Origin: Sinorhizobium shofinae
Lineage (GTDB): Bacteria > Pseudomonadota > Alphaproteobacteria > Rhizobiales > Rhizobiaceae
Assembly (NCBI GenBank): GCA_001704765.1
Contig: MBFK01000006.1
Location: 1 to 64,000 of the forward strand
Direction of reading: 5' to 3'
Length of the DNA: 64,000 nt
Shown: in pieces, positions 30,498 through 39,640 of the stretch
Position numbering within the stretch: the stretch's first letter is position 1
Layout of the letters: every line of letters starts with the position of its first letter
The notes under the pieces: generated by a model
What the model was told of the DNA's origin: nothing
What the model saw: the letters and a program-made list of their open reading frames with translations, nothing else
Database searches by the model: none
Translations under genes and position numbers: made by a program

Positions 30498-30534
30498 GAA
30501 CGGGGTAGTGTGCAGAAGCTTGTGGTTCCTGCCC

Positions 30535-30936
30535 TCATGTGGCGACTTCCCACTCGTCGCTATTCAGGCTGCAGATGCGAATTCGCCAGTGTCCGTCGCC
30601 TTCCCGTTGCCAGACGCAGAGGCTTGTTCCGCGTGTCTTCCCACCGTCCTCCGAGTAGCTGCTGAGGGTCCACGTCGTTTCGCCTGAGCCTCCGGCCTGG
30701 AGAACCCTCAACTCCTTGTCCGGCACTCCGCCCTGAGTCCACTCGCGGTGAAGAGCCTCGATCGCCTCCCGGCCGATCGCTGGAGGTGCGTACGGCGAAT
30801 AGAGCTGGGCATCAGCGGTGAACATGCCGGCGCACACGGAAGCGTCCCCGGCCCGGTATGCGGCGGTCATGCGATCCATGAGAGCTTGGAAATCCGGCAA
30901 TCCAGTCAAAGTCAGCTCCGCTTTCCTATCTATCAA
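30535..30936 (-). CDS. SnoaL-like / NTF2-fold protein
   Basis: 133 residues. The pattern LMDRMTAAYRAGDASVCAGMFTADAQL followed by IGREAIEALHREWTQGG is the standard N-terminal half of SnoaL/DUF4440 proteins. It then ends with beta strands TWTLSSYSEDGG, TSLCVWQREGDGHWRI. Members bind or transform small molecules, or occur as stress-related proteins; the substrate cannot be told. The start at 30936 is TTG, with ATG alternatives further in. Single gene in the island. Confidence 0.7.
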   Translation of the reverse strand: MIDRKAELTLTGLPDFQALMDRMTAAYRAGDASVCAGMFTADAQLYSPYAPPAIGREAIEALHREWTQGGVPDKELRVLQAGGSGETTWTLSSYSEDGGKTRGTSLCVWQREGDGHWRIRICSLNSDEWEVAT

Positions 30937-31134
30937 GTTCTGTGACCGAGGCGTTATTCCCTCTTAACCATCGCCAGACGGAATATTCCGAACGTGGTCG
31001 CACCCCGCGCCGTTCGTGATCATCTTTTCTCCGTGTCGATCACCACGCCATCAACCGTTATGTCTAGCATCATCGCAGCATAACAGTGCGGTTGCGGCGG
31101 TTCCCCAGCGTAGAACTATCAGGTATTTCCCGTC

Positions 31135-31660
31135 ATGGCGGACCCCATTTATGCGTTCGGCGATTTTGTGCTCGAACCCGACCGCGGACTGTTGCGGCGG
31201 AACGGTGACCCTGTCGCTCTAGGCCAGCGTGGTTTCGCGCTTCTACACGCGTTGCTGGACGCTGGGGGAGGCATCGTGCCCAAGGCCGAGCTGATGGAGC
31301 GATGCTGGCCGGACACAATGGTCGAGGAAAGCAATCTGACTGTGCAAATCGCCGCCCTGCGCAGGGCTCGGCCCGGCTCCCGACGACCGCGAGTGGATCA
31401 CGACCATTCCGCGCATCGGCTATCGCTTCATCCTTGCAGATGCCGGGACAGCATGGACCTCTAGCTTGCCGGCCCCGCCCGCACTCGCCGTCCTGCCATT
31501 CCTGAATGCCACTGGCGACCCAAGCCAGGATTATTTTGCTGACGGGGTGGTCGATGACATCATCACCGCGCTCAGCCGATTCAAGAGTTTCGCGGTGGTC
31601 TCCCGCAACTCGTCCTTCGCGTACAGGAACAACTCCGATGGGGGGCAGCGGCACTCATCT
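31135..31660 (+). pseudogene. Winged-helix/TolB-like regulator, broken
   Basis: The first frame reads YAFGDFVLEPDRGLLRRNGD and LMERCWPDTMVEESNLTVQI, an OmpR-type winged helix as in CadC-like regulators. After ALRR the frame shifts (near 31365) to EWITTIPRIGYRFILADAGT, then LAVLPFLNATGDPSQDYFADGVVDDI from the adjoining TolB-like domain. At about FAYRNNSDGG the homology ends. Full-length relatives continue with TPR or cyclase modules, so about half the gene is missing. Confidence 0.78.
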
Positions 31661-31749
31661 TGGGCGCGGACTCTCGACGGCGAACTCAATGAGATATTCG
31701 ATTTCCAGGAAACGATATAACGTATTGATTTTGTTAAAGGTGCGACCAG

Positions 31750-32501
31750 TTAGGGACATAGGTGCGACCTACATTCTGTTCGCCAGCCGTTCCGACGCGG
31801 CTTTAGCCAGGCGCTTCTGGTGTAGACCTTCGCCATCGCGAGCCGAGTCCAGCCGTACATTGCCATCAATTCGTGAGCCGTCGCGCCCTCGTCGGCGGCT
31901 ATCGTGGCGCCTGCCTTTCGCAACCCGTGCGCTCTGCACTCATCAGGCAAGCAGCCAGCTTGCACTGCTTCGCGAACCAATTCCCGAATGATGCTCCTGA
32001 ACTGAACGGCTTGCCGGTCTGCGTGGTGAGAAAGGCCATATCGCCGGTCGGCGTTGCCTCGATCGATTCGAGCAACTGCTTGAAGACGGGCAGGTAGACC
32101 CATGCGCCGGTTTTGCCAGTGCGCAGAGAAATGACGCCATCCTTCAGGTGCTGCCGGCCGACAACGACAGCGTCGGATCTGCGCAGCCCGAGGAACAGCA
32201 GGATGTCGATTGCCAGGCGCGGCTTCGTTCCGAGCTTGTGATGATTCCGGTATTTCTCGACCTGCTCGACGGTCCAGGTGTGGAAGCCGTCCGAAGGCTC
32301 GCGCAGCACCGGGAAAAGGTTGCTCTCCCGATGCTCGCCGCCCAGGATGAGCGAAATTTTATGACCCAGTTCGCGCACCGGGTCGATTTTCGCATCGGTA
32401 AGGTGGCAGATCCGCCTCGCGGTCAATGACGCGCAACCGGACGCGATCAGGGACTTTCTGGTCGTCTGTTTGCCGATCCATTCGTCGGTTGAACGAGCCA
32501 T
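31750..32501 (-). pseudogene. HNH endonuclease fragment fused to tyrosine integrase, frameshifted
   Basis: From ATG 32501 the minus strand reads MARSTDEWIGK, CHLTDAKI and ISLILGGEHRESNLFPVLRE, a degraded phage HNH endonuclease. The expected catalytic centre (W-LDH-) is damaged. It joins directly to integrase sequence SDGFHTWTVEQVEKYR and continues through LFLGLRRSDAVVVGRQHL (catalytic Arg region) to GASFGNWFAKQ. A frameshift near 32000 moves to AHGLRKAGATIAADEG and AKVYTR, the box II residues. A second gene fusion of this type lies at 21848-22490. Confidence 0.8.
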
Positions 32502-32614
32502 CGCACACGCCCCCACCCTTGAATGTTCGATCTCGCAATCGAAGCAGCGTCGAACTGAGGAACCTTGTCGGTCAATTTCCGTTGAATGTTCAACACGCGC
32601 AAAGGAGCGCAACG

Positions 32615-32806
32615 ATGGACTTCAAGATGATGATGCACATCCACGCACGGATGGGGTTCGGCGGAACCGAAAACCCTCCGTACCTTCGCAAGCGATCGAC
32701 GACCAAGCAGACCGACAAGCCGAACGCATCTTTCAGTGACGGCGCAAAGGCCGTGAGCCAGCGAGATGGTGTCGGCGAGCACGGAAAGGCACCCCATCAG
32801 ATTTGA
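32615..32806 (+). CDS. Small hypothetical protein
   Basis: 63 residues starting MDFKMMMHIHARMGFGGTEN and ending HGKAPHQI. A good AAGGAG lies seven bases before the ATG. The sequence is polar, with His and Met clustered at the start and no recognised domain. It is divergent from the HNH–integrase remnant. The start signal makes it plausible; nothing else supports it. Confidence 0.4.
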   Translation: MDFKMMMHIHARMGFGGTENPPYLRKRSTTKQTDKPNASFSDGAKAVSQRDGVGEHGKAPHQI

Positions 32807-32817
32807 CGGAGCGCGAT

Positions 32818-33170
32818 TCATGCGTCGCTTCCAATATGATCGATGTTCTGCTTGACGACGTGAAAGTGTAGGCGACCACCCATGGGTTGGCATCCCAAGA
32901 TCCGCGGCCGTTGATGGCTTCCCATATCTCTCGATAGCCTTCGCGATAGGCAGCATCCGCCATCTGGCGGCACGAGGACCGGTTCCGCACCTTCTGCCTG
33001 CGCATCGGCCTCGCTGATGAGATTGAGCCGCTCGACGACGTCGGTGACAATCGGCGTGATGCGCGAAGCGCATCGGGGCATAAAGATCGATGGCTTCCAG
33101 CTCCGCGCGCTGCGCTCCCAGCTTCTCGATAAACAGCCGCATCGTCTCGGTCGGACGGGTTGACTCTCTG
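32818..33170 (-). pseudogene. Phage ASCH-like protein remnant
   Basis: Pieces lie in three minus-strand frames: [20 protein letters not shown] and [15 protein letters not shown], then [20 protein letters not shown], then [10 protein letters not shown]. Together they follow the order of a common phage protein with an ASCH-like fold (MPRWASR…ISEADA…WDSINGPG-W--NPWV). At least three frameshifts make it non-functional. It shows that phage DNA once filled this part of the island. Confidence 0.6.
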
Positions 33171-33277
33171 CTGCACGCCTTCGCTCCAGTTCCGCCACCC
33201 CCAAGCGTATGGGTAATTCTAATTGGCGAATGGACAAGGGGGGATCCTGTGCCAAGGTTCCAGAGGCCATCTCCAGT

Positions 33278-33307
33278 GAGAGCCCGCTTTCCCCGGGGCG
33301 GGCTCTC
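33278..33307. other. Strong hairpin
   Basis: GAGAGCCCGC pairs perfectly with GCGGGCTCTC around a ten-base loop. No T-run follows on either strand. It could be an RNA 3' end or remnant operator. A 23-residue hydrophobic frame (TTG 33370 to 33441) lies just after it. Confidence 0.4.
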
Positions 33308-33554
33308 TTACTTGATCTCCGCTGAGCTCCTAGCAGGGAGCCTTGCTATCAGGAACGAGGATTGCCCACTTGATCATATCCTTAATCTGCACGCTGATCG
33401 GGCTGGGAATTGCCTTCTATTTGCATGACATCTATCTCTAGGTCGGGCGCGGAACGTTCCGGCATCGATCTGGTCGCAGATGGCAGGACATCGGACTGGG
33501 GGCTTCCTCCAGTTCCGTCAGCCTTTGCCACGCTCGAATTCGTCATTCTGCTTC

Positions 33555-33690
33555 CTGGCATATGATCTTGTAACCCGTCTTGCGCGAGATGCCGTACTCC
33601 CGGCACACATCGCTCATGCCTTCGCCCTCTAGAAGCCGGGCGACAAACCCGCAGACGTTCCTCCATCACCGAAGTCTCTCTCCACGGCAT
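33555..33690 (-). mobile_element. IS481-family transposase fragment
   Basis: The minus strand starts MPWRETSVMEERLRVCR and, after a one-base shift, continues GEGMSDVCREYGISRKTGYKI. This is the helix-turn-helix start of an IS481-type transposase. Only about 45 residues remain; the DDE domain and the other inverted end are missing. Confidence 0.7.
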
Positions 33691-34004
33691 CAACACCTCC
33701 CGCAAAAAGCGAAAAGTGTTACCCATGTCTTCTCTATTCGGCGTGTTGGGGTCAAGCGCTTACGAGCGTCTCCGCCTCTTCGGGGCATGACATCTTCCGC
33801 AGGTCCTCGCTTCTCTTCGGGATCGGCGTTTCGCCCTCCCAGCATGGGGTTAGGAAGATGAGGCGGTTCAATCTCCGGGGCGTGATTACCGCGTGATGCG
33901 ATCGGCACAGACATGGGTTCGAACTTGCCTCATCCATCATCCTGCGAAGGACGTCCTTCCACCGGCTGGCGGAACTTTGTGTCTTTCTCCTTCCGCCTGT
34001 TGTC

Positions 34005-35190
34005 AGCTCGCTCATGTCATGGCTTCCCGCGTCCAGCGGAATTCGGTGCCGTCGAGCCACATGCGATGCATGACGACCGCCAGGCGACGAGCGAGTGCGC
34101 CTTTCGCTTTCGCCATGCCGCGCCGCTTGGCGATCGTCATCGCCCAAGCCTTCAGCCACGACCATTTCTTCACGCGTGTCAGCAGCATTTGGGCAGCCTC
34201 ATAGAGCAAAGTTCGCATCATGCCGTCCCCGCATAGCGATATGCAGCCGACGCGCTTGCTTTCCCCGGACTCGTCGAGCTTCGGCGTTAGTCCCAGGATC
34301 GGCCCCACGGCCTTGGAGTTTCTGAAGCGCTGCGGAATGTCGATTGTCGCGGTATAGGCGAGCGCCACCACGGGGCCGACACCAGGGATCGTCATCAGGC
34401 GCCGGCAGGTGGCATCATCCTTCACGACCGCCAGAGCTTGTCGGTGGAGGCGCGCAAATTCGGTACGCAGCTTCCGTCGGGCGGCAAGCAGTGGCTCCAT
34501 GATCGCCGCGAGATCGAGCATGCCTTCGGTGAGCTCGCGAATGCGCTCTTCGAACTTCGCCGTTCCCACGGCGCCAACCTTCAGCCCAAAATTGCGCAGA
34601 AGGCCGCGGATGTCGTTCTCGATGGCGATCGCCTTTTCCTGCAGCAGCTTGCGGGCCGCCAAGAGCGCCCGCCGCTTCTGGCTCGTCAGCGTCTTCACAT
34701 GCACTGGGCGATACAGATTGACGCGCATCATCTGCGCGATGCCGCGCGCATCGTTGCGGTCCGTCGTGTTGGGCTGCGCCTTGCCTTCACATGGCGTGTC
34801 TCGATGCAGATGACCGGCAATCCCGCCCTGGCCAGCCCCTCGAATAACCACTGCGACAAAGGTCCGGCTTCAAGTCCGACCCGCTCGACGTTCCAGGTCG
34901 AGTCCTTCAGCACCGCAATGAGATCGTCAGGGTGGCTGACAACCTTCACCTCACGACAGATCTTGCCGGATTCGTCGATAATGCAAATGGCGGTCTCTTT
35001 CACCGCGACATCGAGGCCAATAAAGTGCTTCATGCTGCGCTTCCTTTCCTGATGCTTGTGGCTGTTTGGACAGACCACGTTCTATCATCAGCTCGAAGCG
35101 CAGCACCTCCCTGCATCACAGAAGATGGGGCGCAAGCCGAATACCCCATCTCCGGTAAAAAACGTCACCTATCTCTCAGGTCGGGCATCG
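34005..35190 (-). mobile_element. IS110-family insertion sequence, copy 1
   Basis: Holds a frameshifted transposase plus about 155 bases of upstream sequence that recurs beside a truncated copy at 42971-43410. The shared part begins at CTCTCAGGTCGGGCA (about 35176-35190). IS110 elements usually lack terminal inverted repeats, and none is seen. The other end is set only by the transposase stop and is approximate. Confidence 0.8.
34012..35033 (-). pseudogene. IS110-family transposase, frameshifted
   Basis: Starts MKHFIGLDVAVKETAICIID at 35033, the N-terminal DEDD catalytic domain with Asp and GLEAGPLSQWL. Near 34780 the frame shifts: HVKARRSPTRRT in one frame, KAQPNTTDRNDARGIAQMMR in the next. 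The rest is intact, including the C-terminal Tnp20 part IPGVGPVVALAYTATI, GLTPKLDESGES and GDGMMRTLLYEAAQ. The same frameshift is present in the second copy, so it either predates duplication or is tolerated. Confidence 0.85.
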
Positions 35191-35284
35191 AGCGCAGCAC
35201 AAGTCCGGACCATCGCGCATGAATGCCGGACCCTGAATCTCCATGTTTGGGAAACTCAGCACGATCGCCGCTGCTTGACGGGCT

Positions 35285-36097
35285 TTAGGTGACGCCTATT
35301 TTCAGCGCCTCAACAAAGCGGATCACGTCGCCAACCGTGCTGTCGTTCCAAATATCATTGTGACCCAAGCCATCGTCGATCAGCATCTGCTTGGGTTCGG
35401 GAGCGACGCGGTATAGCGCCTCGCCCGAAGATAGGGGGATGCTGTCGTCAAGCCGACCGTGGATGAACAGCTTTGGTTGTCTTACTTTCGCTATTTTTAA
35501 ATCTGAGCGGAAGGGATCCTTGATAAGAAGCGCAACCGGAAAGAACGGATAGCGCGTCTGCGCGACCGACAGAACCGACAGGTACGCGGAGACAAGGACG
35601 ACGCCGACGGCCGGCCTCTGTCCGGCTGTGTTCACGGCGACGCCCGTGCCAAGTGACCGGCCGAGCACAACGATCTTGCCTTTGGAGCGTGCTGACAGCC
35701 AGTCGAAAGCGGCGATACCGTCGGTCAGCAGGCCCTCTTCGCTCGGCGAGCCGGTCGAACCCGGATAGCCGCGGTAGGAAATCGCCAGCAATCCAATACC
35801 TCGGGCCGCCAGTGCCTGTGCGAGAAAGCTGTATGTGTCGACGCGATCACCGTTTCCGAAAAAGAGCAGCACGCACGGCTTGTCGGATTCGCCCTGGCTG
35901 TAGAGTCCATGAAGCGTCTCTCCGTCGGGCGTCTTGATGTATACGTTCTCGCCCCAGACCGCGCGCTCAGGAGCAAGTGTCGCGCCGGTGCCGGGATAGA
36001 GCAGGGCACGTTGTGAGAGATATACCAGGCCTACAAGTGACACATAGGCGAAGGCCGCCGCCAGCGGCAAGATCAGCAGGAGTCTTGTGGCGCTCAT
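35285..36097 (-). CDS. Membrane-anchored alpha/beta hydrolase
   Basis: 270 residues. An N-terminal membrane segment (about 5-27) precedes an alpha/beta-hydrolase fold with LLFFGNGDRVDTY, ISYRGYPGSTGSP and nucleophile elbow GRSLGTG. The likely acid is in FIHGRLDDSIPL and the catalytic His in GLGHNDIW. It belongs to the YqjL/ABHD13-like group of serine hydrolases; the substrate is unknown. It lies just outside the island end, single gene. Confidence 0.85.
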   Translation of the reverse strand: MSATRLLLILPLAAAFAYVSLVGLVYLSQRALLYPGTGATLAPERAVWGENVYIKTPDGETLHGLYSQGESDKPCVLLFFGNGDRVDTYSFLAQALAARGIGLLAISYRGYPGSTGSPSEEGLLTDGIAAFDWLSARSKGKIVVLGRSLGTGVAVNTAGQRPAVGVVLVSAYLSVLSVAQTRYPFFPVALLIKDPFRSDLKIAKVRQPKLFIHGRLDDSIPLSSGEALYRVAPEPKQMLIDDGLGHNDIWNDSTVGDVIRFVEALKIGVT

Positions 36098-36411
36098 GAC
36101 AGCATGTCCACCCGCAGCGAAAAGCTATTCTCTTGCTCTCTGAAGAAAAAGGTCGAGCATTTGATTGCCTAAATCGTTCTCGGTCTTACTACGGCACCGA
36201 GTACCACCGCCATTCAGCGCGGTCTCGCCGTAACGGCAGGCAGCGGAAAAGCCGTCAAAGCTGCGCGTCGGCCGAACTGGGGACAAGCTGACCGTCAACG
36301 GCGAGGTCGATATCGATGCGCTGGTGATGGTGGTTGTCGGTTCGATGGCGGGCGGGCCGTAAGGCCGTCCGACAACCATCTGGATGATGCGGTTCGCAAA
36401 GTTCGGTCGAC
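36098..36411. other. Intergenic region with a possible gene scrap
   Basis: About 310 bases upstream of the hydrolase gene. On the plus strand at about 36245-36361 a short start-less frame reads KLRVGRTGDKLTVNGEVDID, perhaps a C-terminal scrap. No start signal, so I do not call a gene. Confidence 0.3.
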
Positions 36412-36592
36412 TTACATTGCTCCACCAGTAACCGGATTGACTTTCGGTTTTCCGCTGGTGTCCTTCGCGCCGGGAGGTTGACCCAGCGGAGGAGCGAAAT
36501 TCTCGTTTACATTCCCCTGTCGCTCCTGCAGGTGGATGCACGTCTTTCGGATTTTTCTGCTCAGTTTCGGCGTTCGTGGTCTTAATGGCCAT
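36412..36592 (-). pseudogene. Small disordered protein, probably frameshifted
   Basis: A well-placed GGAG precedes ATG 36592, giving MAIKTTNAETEQKNPKDVHP. After about 26 residues the frame becomes less natural, while the neighbouring frame reads NVNENFAPPLGQPPGAKDTS, ending VNPVTGGAM at 36412. One indel near 36515 would join the halves into a short Pro/Gly-rich protein. I do not recognise it, and the frameshift is inferred from composition alone. Confidence 0.35.
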
Positions 36593-36683
36593 TGGCTTCT
36601 CCTTCGCAAGCCGAAACGAAAGCCGTCCGTTAGGTTCCGGCAGCATTTGTCAGGCGTCGCCGTCGACCACCGAGCGTCGCGCC

Positions 36684-36947
36684 TTACTCCTTCTTCGCCG
36701 GCGCTCGCCGCTCGAGGAGCTGCTGAAAGATGTCAGCCTGCCGCTCGGCTGCGGCGCGGATCGCAACCAGGTGATCGAGCATCCCGCCAAAGGCGACCAG
36801 GATCAGGCCACCGGCAATTGTCGAAAAGGCCCAGGGAAGAACGGCAAGCAGGGTTCTGACATCGGGTGAGGGCATCAACATCGTAGCGAGCACGACGAGC
36901 GTGCCGATGACGATCGCGCCTCCGAGAAACTCGAGAAACTTTCCCAT
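36684..36947 (-). CDS. Small two-span membrane protein
   Basis: 87 residues starting MGKFLEFLGGAIVIGTLVVL. Two hydrophobic segments (about 9-24 and 38-60) are followed by an amphipathic tail AAAERQADIFQQLLERR. GGGGAGCCAAGG before ATG 36947 decides the start against a longer frame. Unknown function. The basic, helical end could associate with other proteins at the membrane. Confidence 0.6.
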   Translation of the reverse strand: MGKFLEFLGGAIVIGTLVVLATMLMPSPDVRTLLAVLPWAFSTIAGGLILVAFGGMLDHLVAIRAAAERQADIFQQLLERRAPAKKE

Positions 36948-37117
36948 CCTTGGCTCCCCTGTTCGTTGCCAGCCGACTCGCTGCACCCTTTCTTGCTGCA
37001 TCCGCTGCATGATTCCTCAAATCGTACAGCAATTCAAAGTACTACCGCGTTTCTTCCGCGTTTGATTGGGCGTGTTTCGCTTTCAGGTCCTTGGGTGCCG
37101 CCCATTGCGCGCCCAGA

Positions 37118-37141
37118 AAAAACCCCGGCAGGGCCGGGGTT
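37118..37141 (-). terminator. Terminator of the Omp25-like gene
   Basis: Minus-strand AACCCCGGC and GCCGGGGTT form a stem with a three-base loop, followed by TTTTCTGG, 27 bases after the stop codon. Confidence 0.8.
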
Positions 37142-37167
37142 CCAGATCGGGAAGCAATGGGGGGAAC

Positions 37168-37818
37168 TCAGAATTTGACGCCGACGCCCACCGTGAACTG
37201 ATGCTGGTCGAGATCGACATTGACGCCGCCGACGTCCTTGTCGCTGAAATCATTGTAGCGATACTCGGCGCGGCCGAACGTGCTGTTGGTAAAGGCGTAG
37301 TCTATGCCGCCGCCGATGGTCCAGCCGTTGAAGGTCTCCTTCTCCTTTGGCGCCCCGGCTACGTCGACGAATCCGCGCGTGACCGCCCAGCCACCGGTGC
37401 CGTAAAGAAGAGCCTTCTCGTTGAGCGTATAGCCGACCCGGCCGCGCAACGATCCGGAGACATCCGTCCCGACCTCCGTGGTCGCGCCGAACACCGTAAA
37501 GCTCTTGTCGTTCCAATTGTAGCTGACGTCTCCCTCGACGCCGACGACCCAGTCGCCCATCTGATAATTATAACCAGCGAAGGCGCCAAAAAGTCCGCCG
37601 CTGAAATCTTCCGAAGCGCTGGCGCCGGGAACGCTGAGATCGCTGTTCAGCCACCCGCCGCCGCCTTGGAGACCGACATAGCCGCCTGTCCAAACGAAGG
37701 TGGGCGTCGTTTCAATGGTCGCCGGGGCCGGTTCAGGAGTTTCGGTGATGTCTGCCGCGTAGGTTGTTCCGACGGCCAAGGAGGCGCCGAACATCGCAAC
37801 AAGCACGTTTCTGATCAT
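37168..37818 (-). CDS. Omp25/31-family outer membrane protein
   Basis: 216 residues starting MIRNVLVAMFGASLAVGTTY with a signal peptide ending at YAA-D. The mature part is an eight-strand-like beta barrel: WTGGYVGLQGGGGWLNSDL, FAGYNYQMGDWVVGVEGDVS, WTIGGGIDYAFTNSTFGRAE, ending in VGVGVKF with the terminal Phe typical of outer membrane insertion. GGAGGCATCTGG precedes ATG 37818; the longer upstream frame is excluded. In Brucella and rhizobia these are major surface proteins. Single gene with its own terminator. Confidence 0.9.
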   Translation of the reverse strand: MIRNVLVAMFGASLAVGTTYAADITETPEPAPATIETTPTFVWTGGYVGLQGGGGWLNSDLSVPGASASEDFSGGLFGAFAGYNYQMGDWVVGVEGDVSYNWNDKSFTVFGATTEVGTDVSGSLRGRVGYTLNEKALLYGTGGWAVTRGFVDVAGAPKEKETFNGWTIGGGIDYAFTNSTFGRAEYRYNDFSDKDVGGVNVDLDQHQFTVGVGVKF

Positions 37819-38054
37819 CCAGATGCCTCCTGTTGTCCGACGACGAGAGTAGCAACTAATCGGGAACAAGTCTGCGAAAAACGGCGCTTTTCGGAATCAC
37901 GTGCTTGTGGAGCGAAAAAAACAGGCCGGTGGATTGTGCTCCAGCCGGCCCGCCCGGAAAAATCGCGGAAAGGGGAACGTCTCTGCGCGGGGCTGAAGGG
38001 CCCCGCGTAAGAGACCGATTGCGTCTTGATAATGCCCGAACGCGGTTTTGCGCG

Positions 38055-38093
38055 TTGACACGTTACGCATGAAATTTGACATTATACGCATGA
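38055..38093 (+). promoter_or_regulatory. Tandem 18-bp direct repeat at the GlxA-type regulator start
   Basis: TTGACAnnnTACGCATGA occurs at 38055-38072 and again at 38076-38093, exactly 21 bp (two helical turns) apart. Each copy ends in a possible ATG start. It may be an operator for the AraC-type regulator that follows, with its promoter. Confidence 0.55.
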
Positions 38094-39100
38094 TAGCGGG
38101 TGTCGAAAAAAGCTCTCCGATTGAGGTGGTCGTGGTGGTTCTGCCCGAATCCTCCATCATGTCGCTCGCCTCGGTGCTCGATCCGATGCGGGCCGCGAAT
38201 CGCGTCGCCGGCCGGCCAGTCTTTCGCTGGCGCCTTCTCTCGGGCGACGGGCAGGCAGTGAAGCTGACCTGCGACATTCCGATCCCGGTCGATGGCCGGT
38301 TTTCGCTGCCGCTTACCGGCGACCTTCTCCTGGTCATCGGCGGCTTCAACCTCGACCGGCACGTCGGCAAACGATTTCTCGCGGCCTTGCAGGAATGCGC
38401 CCGCCATTTCGACATCGTCGCCGGTATCGAATCGGGGTGCTGGCTGCTTGGCCGATCCGGATTGCTCAACGGCCGCAAGGCGACGGCCCATTGGGAAGAA
38501 CTCGAAGACTTCAGCCAGACGTTTCCCGCACTGACGGTGATCGGCGACCGCTTCGTGACGGACGGCAAGTACTGGACCTCGGGCGGCGCATCGCCGACCT
38601 TCGACATGATGCTGCATCTGATCACCGAGCGGCTGGGCCCGGCCTTGGCTCTCGATGTCGCGAGCATCTTCGTCTACGACCAGATGCACAGCCCGACCGA
38701 TATTCAGCCCTTCGTCTCTCTCGGACGCATCGAGGTGCGCGATCCCGAGCTTGCCGGAGCGATTAGATTGATGGAGCGCACGCTGGAGCGGCCGATGACG
38801 GTCGCGGCACTGGCGCGGCGGCTCGCCATTTCGCAGCGCAAGCTCGAATTGCTTTTTGCAAGGGGGCTGTCGATCAGTCCCGGCGCCTACTATCTGCGCC
38901 TGAGATTGCAGGTCGCCCATCGGCTCGTCCGCGATTCCGGCATCCCGATGCGCGATATCGCGCTGCGGTGTGGCTTCGACAGCCTTTCTGCCTTCTCGCG
39001 TGCCTATCGGCGAGAATATGGGGCGAGTCCATTGAAGATGCGCAGTGCCAATCGCGCGGCGAGCGGTCGAGCAGAGAGCAGCTCTCCATCGCCAGCGTGA
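38069..39100 (+). CDS. GlxA-family transcriptional regulator (DJ-1/PfpI-like plus AraC domain)
   Basis: 343 residues from ATG 38069. An N-terminal DJ-1/PfpI-like sensor domain (about 20-195, with VLPESSIMSLASVLDPM and AGIESGCWLLGRSGLL; the Cys lies in the nucleophile position) is joined to a C-terminal AraC helix-turn-helix pair (about 240-325, MTVAALARRLAISQRKLELLF and IPMRDIALRCGFDSLSAFSR). Such regulators control choline, glycine betaine, arginine or carnitine use in rhizobia; the ligand here is unknown. ATG 38090 is an equally good start, since neither has a clear ribosome binding site and both lie in the direct repeat. Confidence 0.85.
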   Translation: MKFDIIRMIAGVEKSSPIEVVVVVLPESSIMSLASVLDPMRAANRVAGRPVFRWRLLSGDGQAVKLTCDIPIPVDGRFSLPLTGDLLLVIGGFNLDRHVGKRFLAALQECARHFDIVAGIESGCWLLGRSGLLNGRKATAHWEELEDFSQTFPALTVIGDRFVTDGKYWTSGGASPTFDMMLHLITERLGPALALDVASIFVYDQMHSPTDIQPFVSLGRIEVRDPELAGAIRLMERTLERPMTVAALARRLAISQRKLELLFARGLSISPGAYYLRLRLQVAHRLVRDSGIPMRDIALRCGFDSLSAFSRAYRREYGASPLKMRSANRAASGRAESSSPSPA

Positions 39101-39105
39101 GGTGG

Positions 39106-39411
39106 TTACTTTCGGGCGTGCGGCCCGGCGGATACGGCGAGGGCGCACGCTTCTTCGAATTCCTTGACGGTTTCCGGCGTGTTGTCCTCGGGCAGCACCG
39201 CGTCGGCAACTTCCTCCGCAGCCGCCGCCTCGCCCTCGTAGACATAGGACTGGATGTAGTAGGCGATTTCGCCCTTCCACACCTTGCGACCGTCGATCTG
39301 CCGGCAGGCGACGGCGGTCTCGAAATCCGCCTGTAGATCATCCACGCTGGCCGTGGCGGAAGCGCCACCAGAAGGTGCCACAAGCGAGGCAATCAGCAGG
39401 GCGGTGAACAT
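39106..39411 (-). CDS. Small secreted protein
   Basis: 101 residues starting MFTALLIASLVAPSGGASAT, a signal peptide. The mature part is acidic and helical, with DDLQADFETAVACRQIDGRK, a Cys pair, and VWKGEIAYYIQSYVYEGEA. GGAGG lies nine bases before ATG 39411. No family recognised. It converges with the GlxA-type regulator, the two stops only five bases apart. Confidence 0.65.
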   Translation of the reverse strand: MFTALLIASLVAPSGGASATASVDDLQADFETAVACRQIDGRKVWKGEIAYYIQSYVYEGEAAAAEEVADAVLPEDNTPETVKEFEEACALAVSAGPHARK

Positions 39412-39640
39412 GGCGGCAGGCCTCCGGATGGGTCGACAAGGAAACTGCCGGGTCGCTTCCTTGATCTCACTTGATAGAGGGCCAATCTGCTCCGAACGAA
39501 AGGGGAATTCTCGCGGTCTTGAATTTTGTTGAGCGGTCGATGTGTATAAGCCACAGTCTGTTGCATGGCATGGAATGCCACCGCGGGCGCGATCACGAGG
39601 GAAGGGCCCTCCGCTGCGGTGCGCGAAGGGCCCTGGACCT

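Noticed and set aside
33370..33441. A 23-residue hydrophobic peptide starting at TTG
   Set aside because: It reads like a membrane peptide (MIISLICTLIGLGIAF) and lies after a hairpin, but there is no good ribosome binding site and the start is TTG. Too little to call a gene.
33691..34004. Possible transposase end between the IS481 and IS110 remnants
   Set aside because: Several open frames exist, but none matched a family I know, and none has a start signal. The stretch appears to hold nothing that can be supported.
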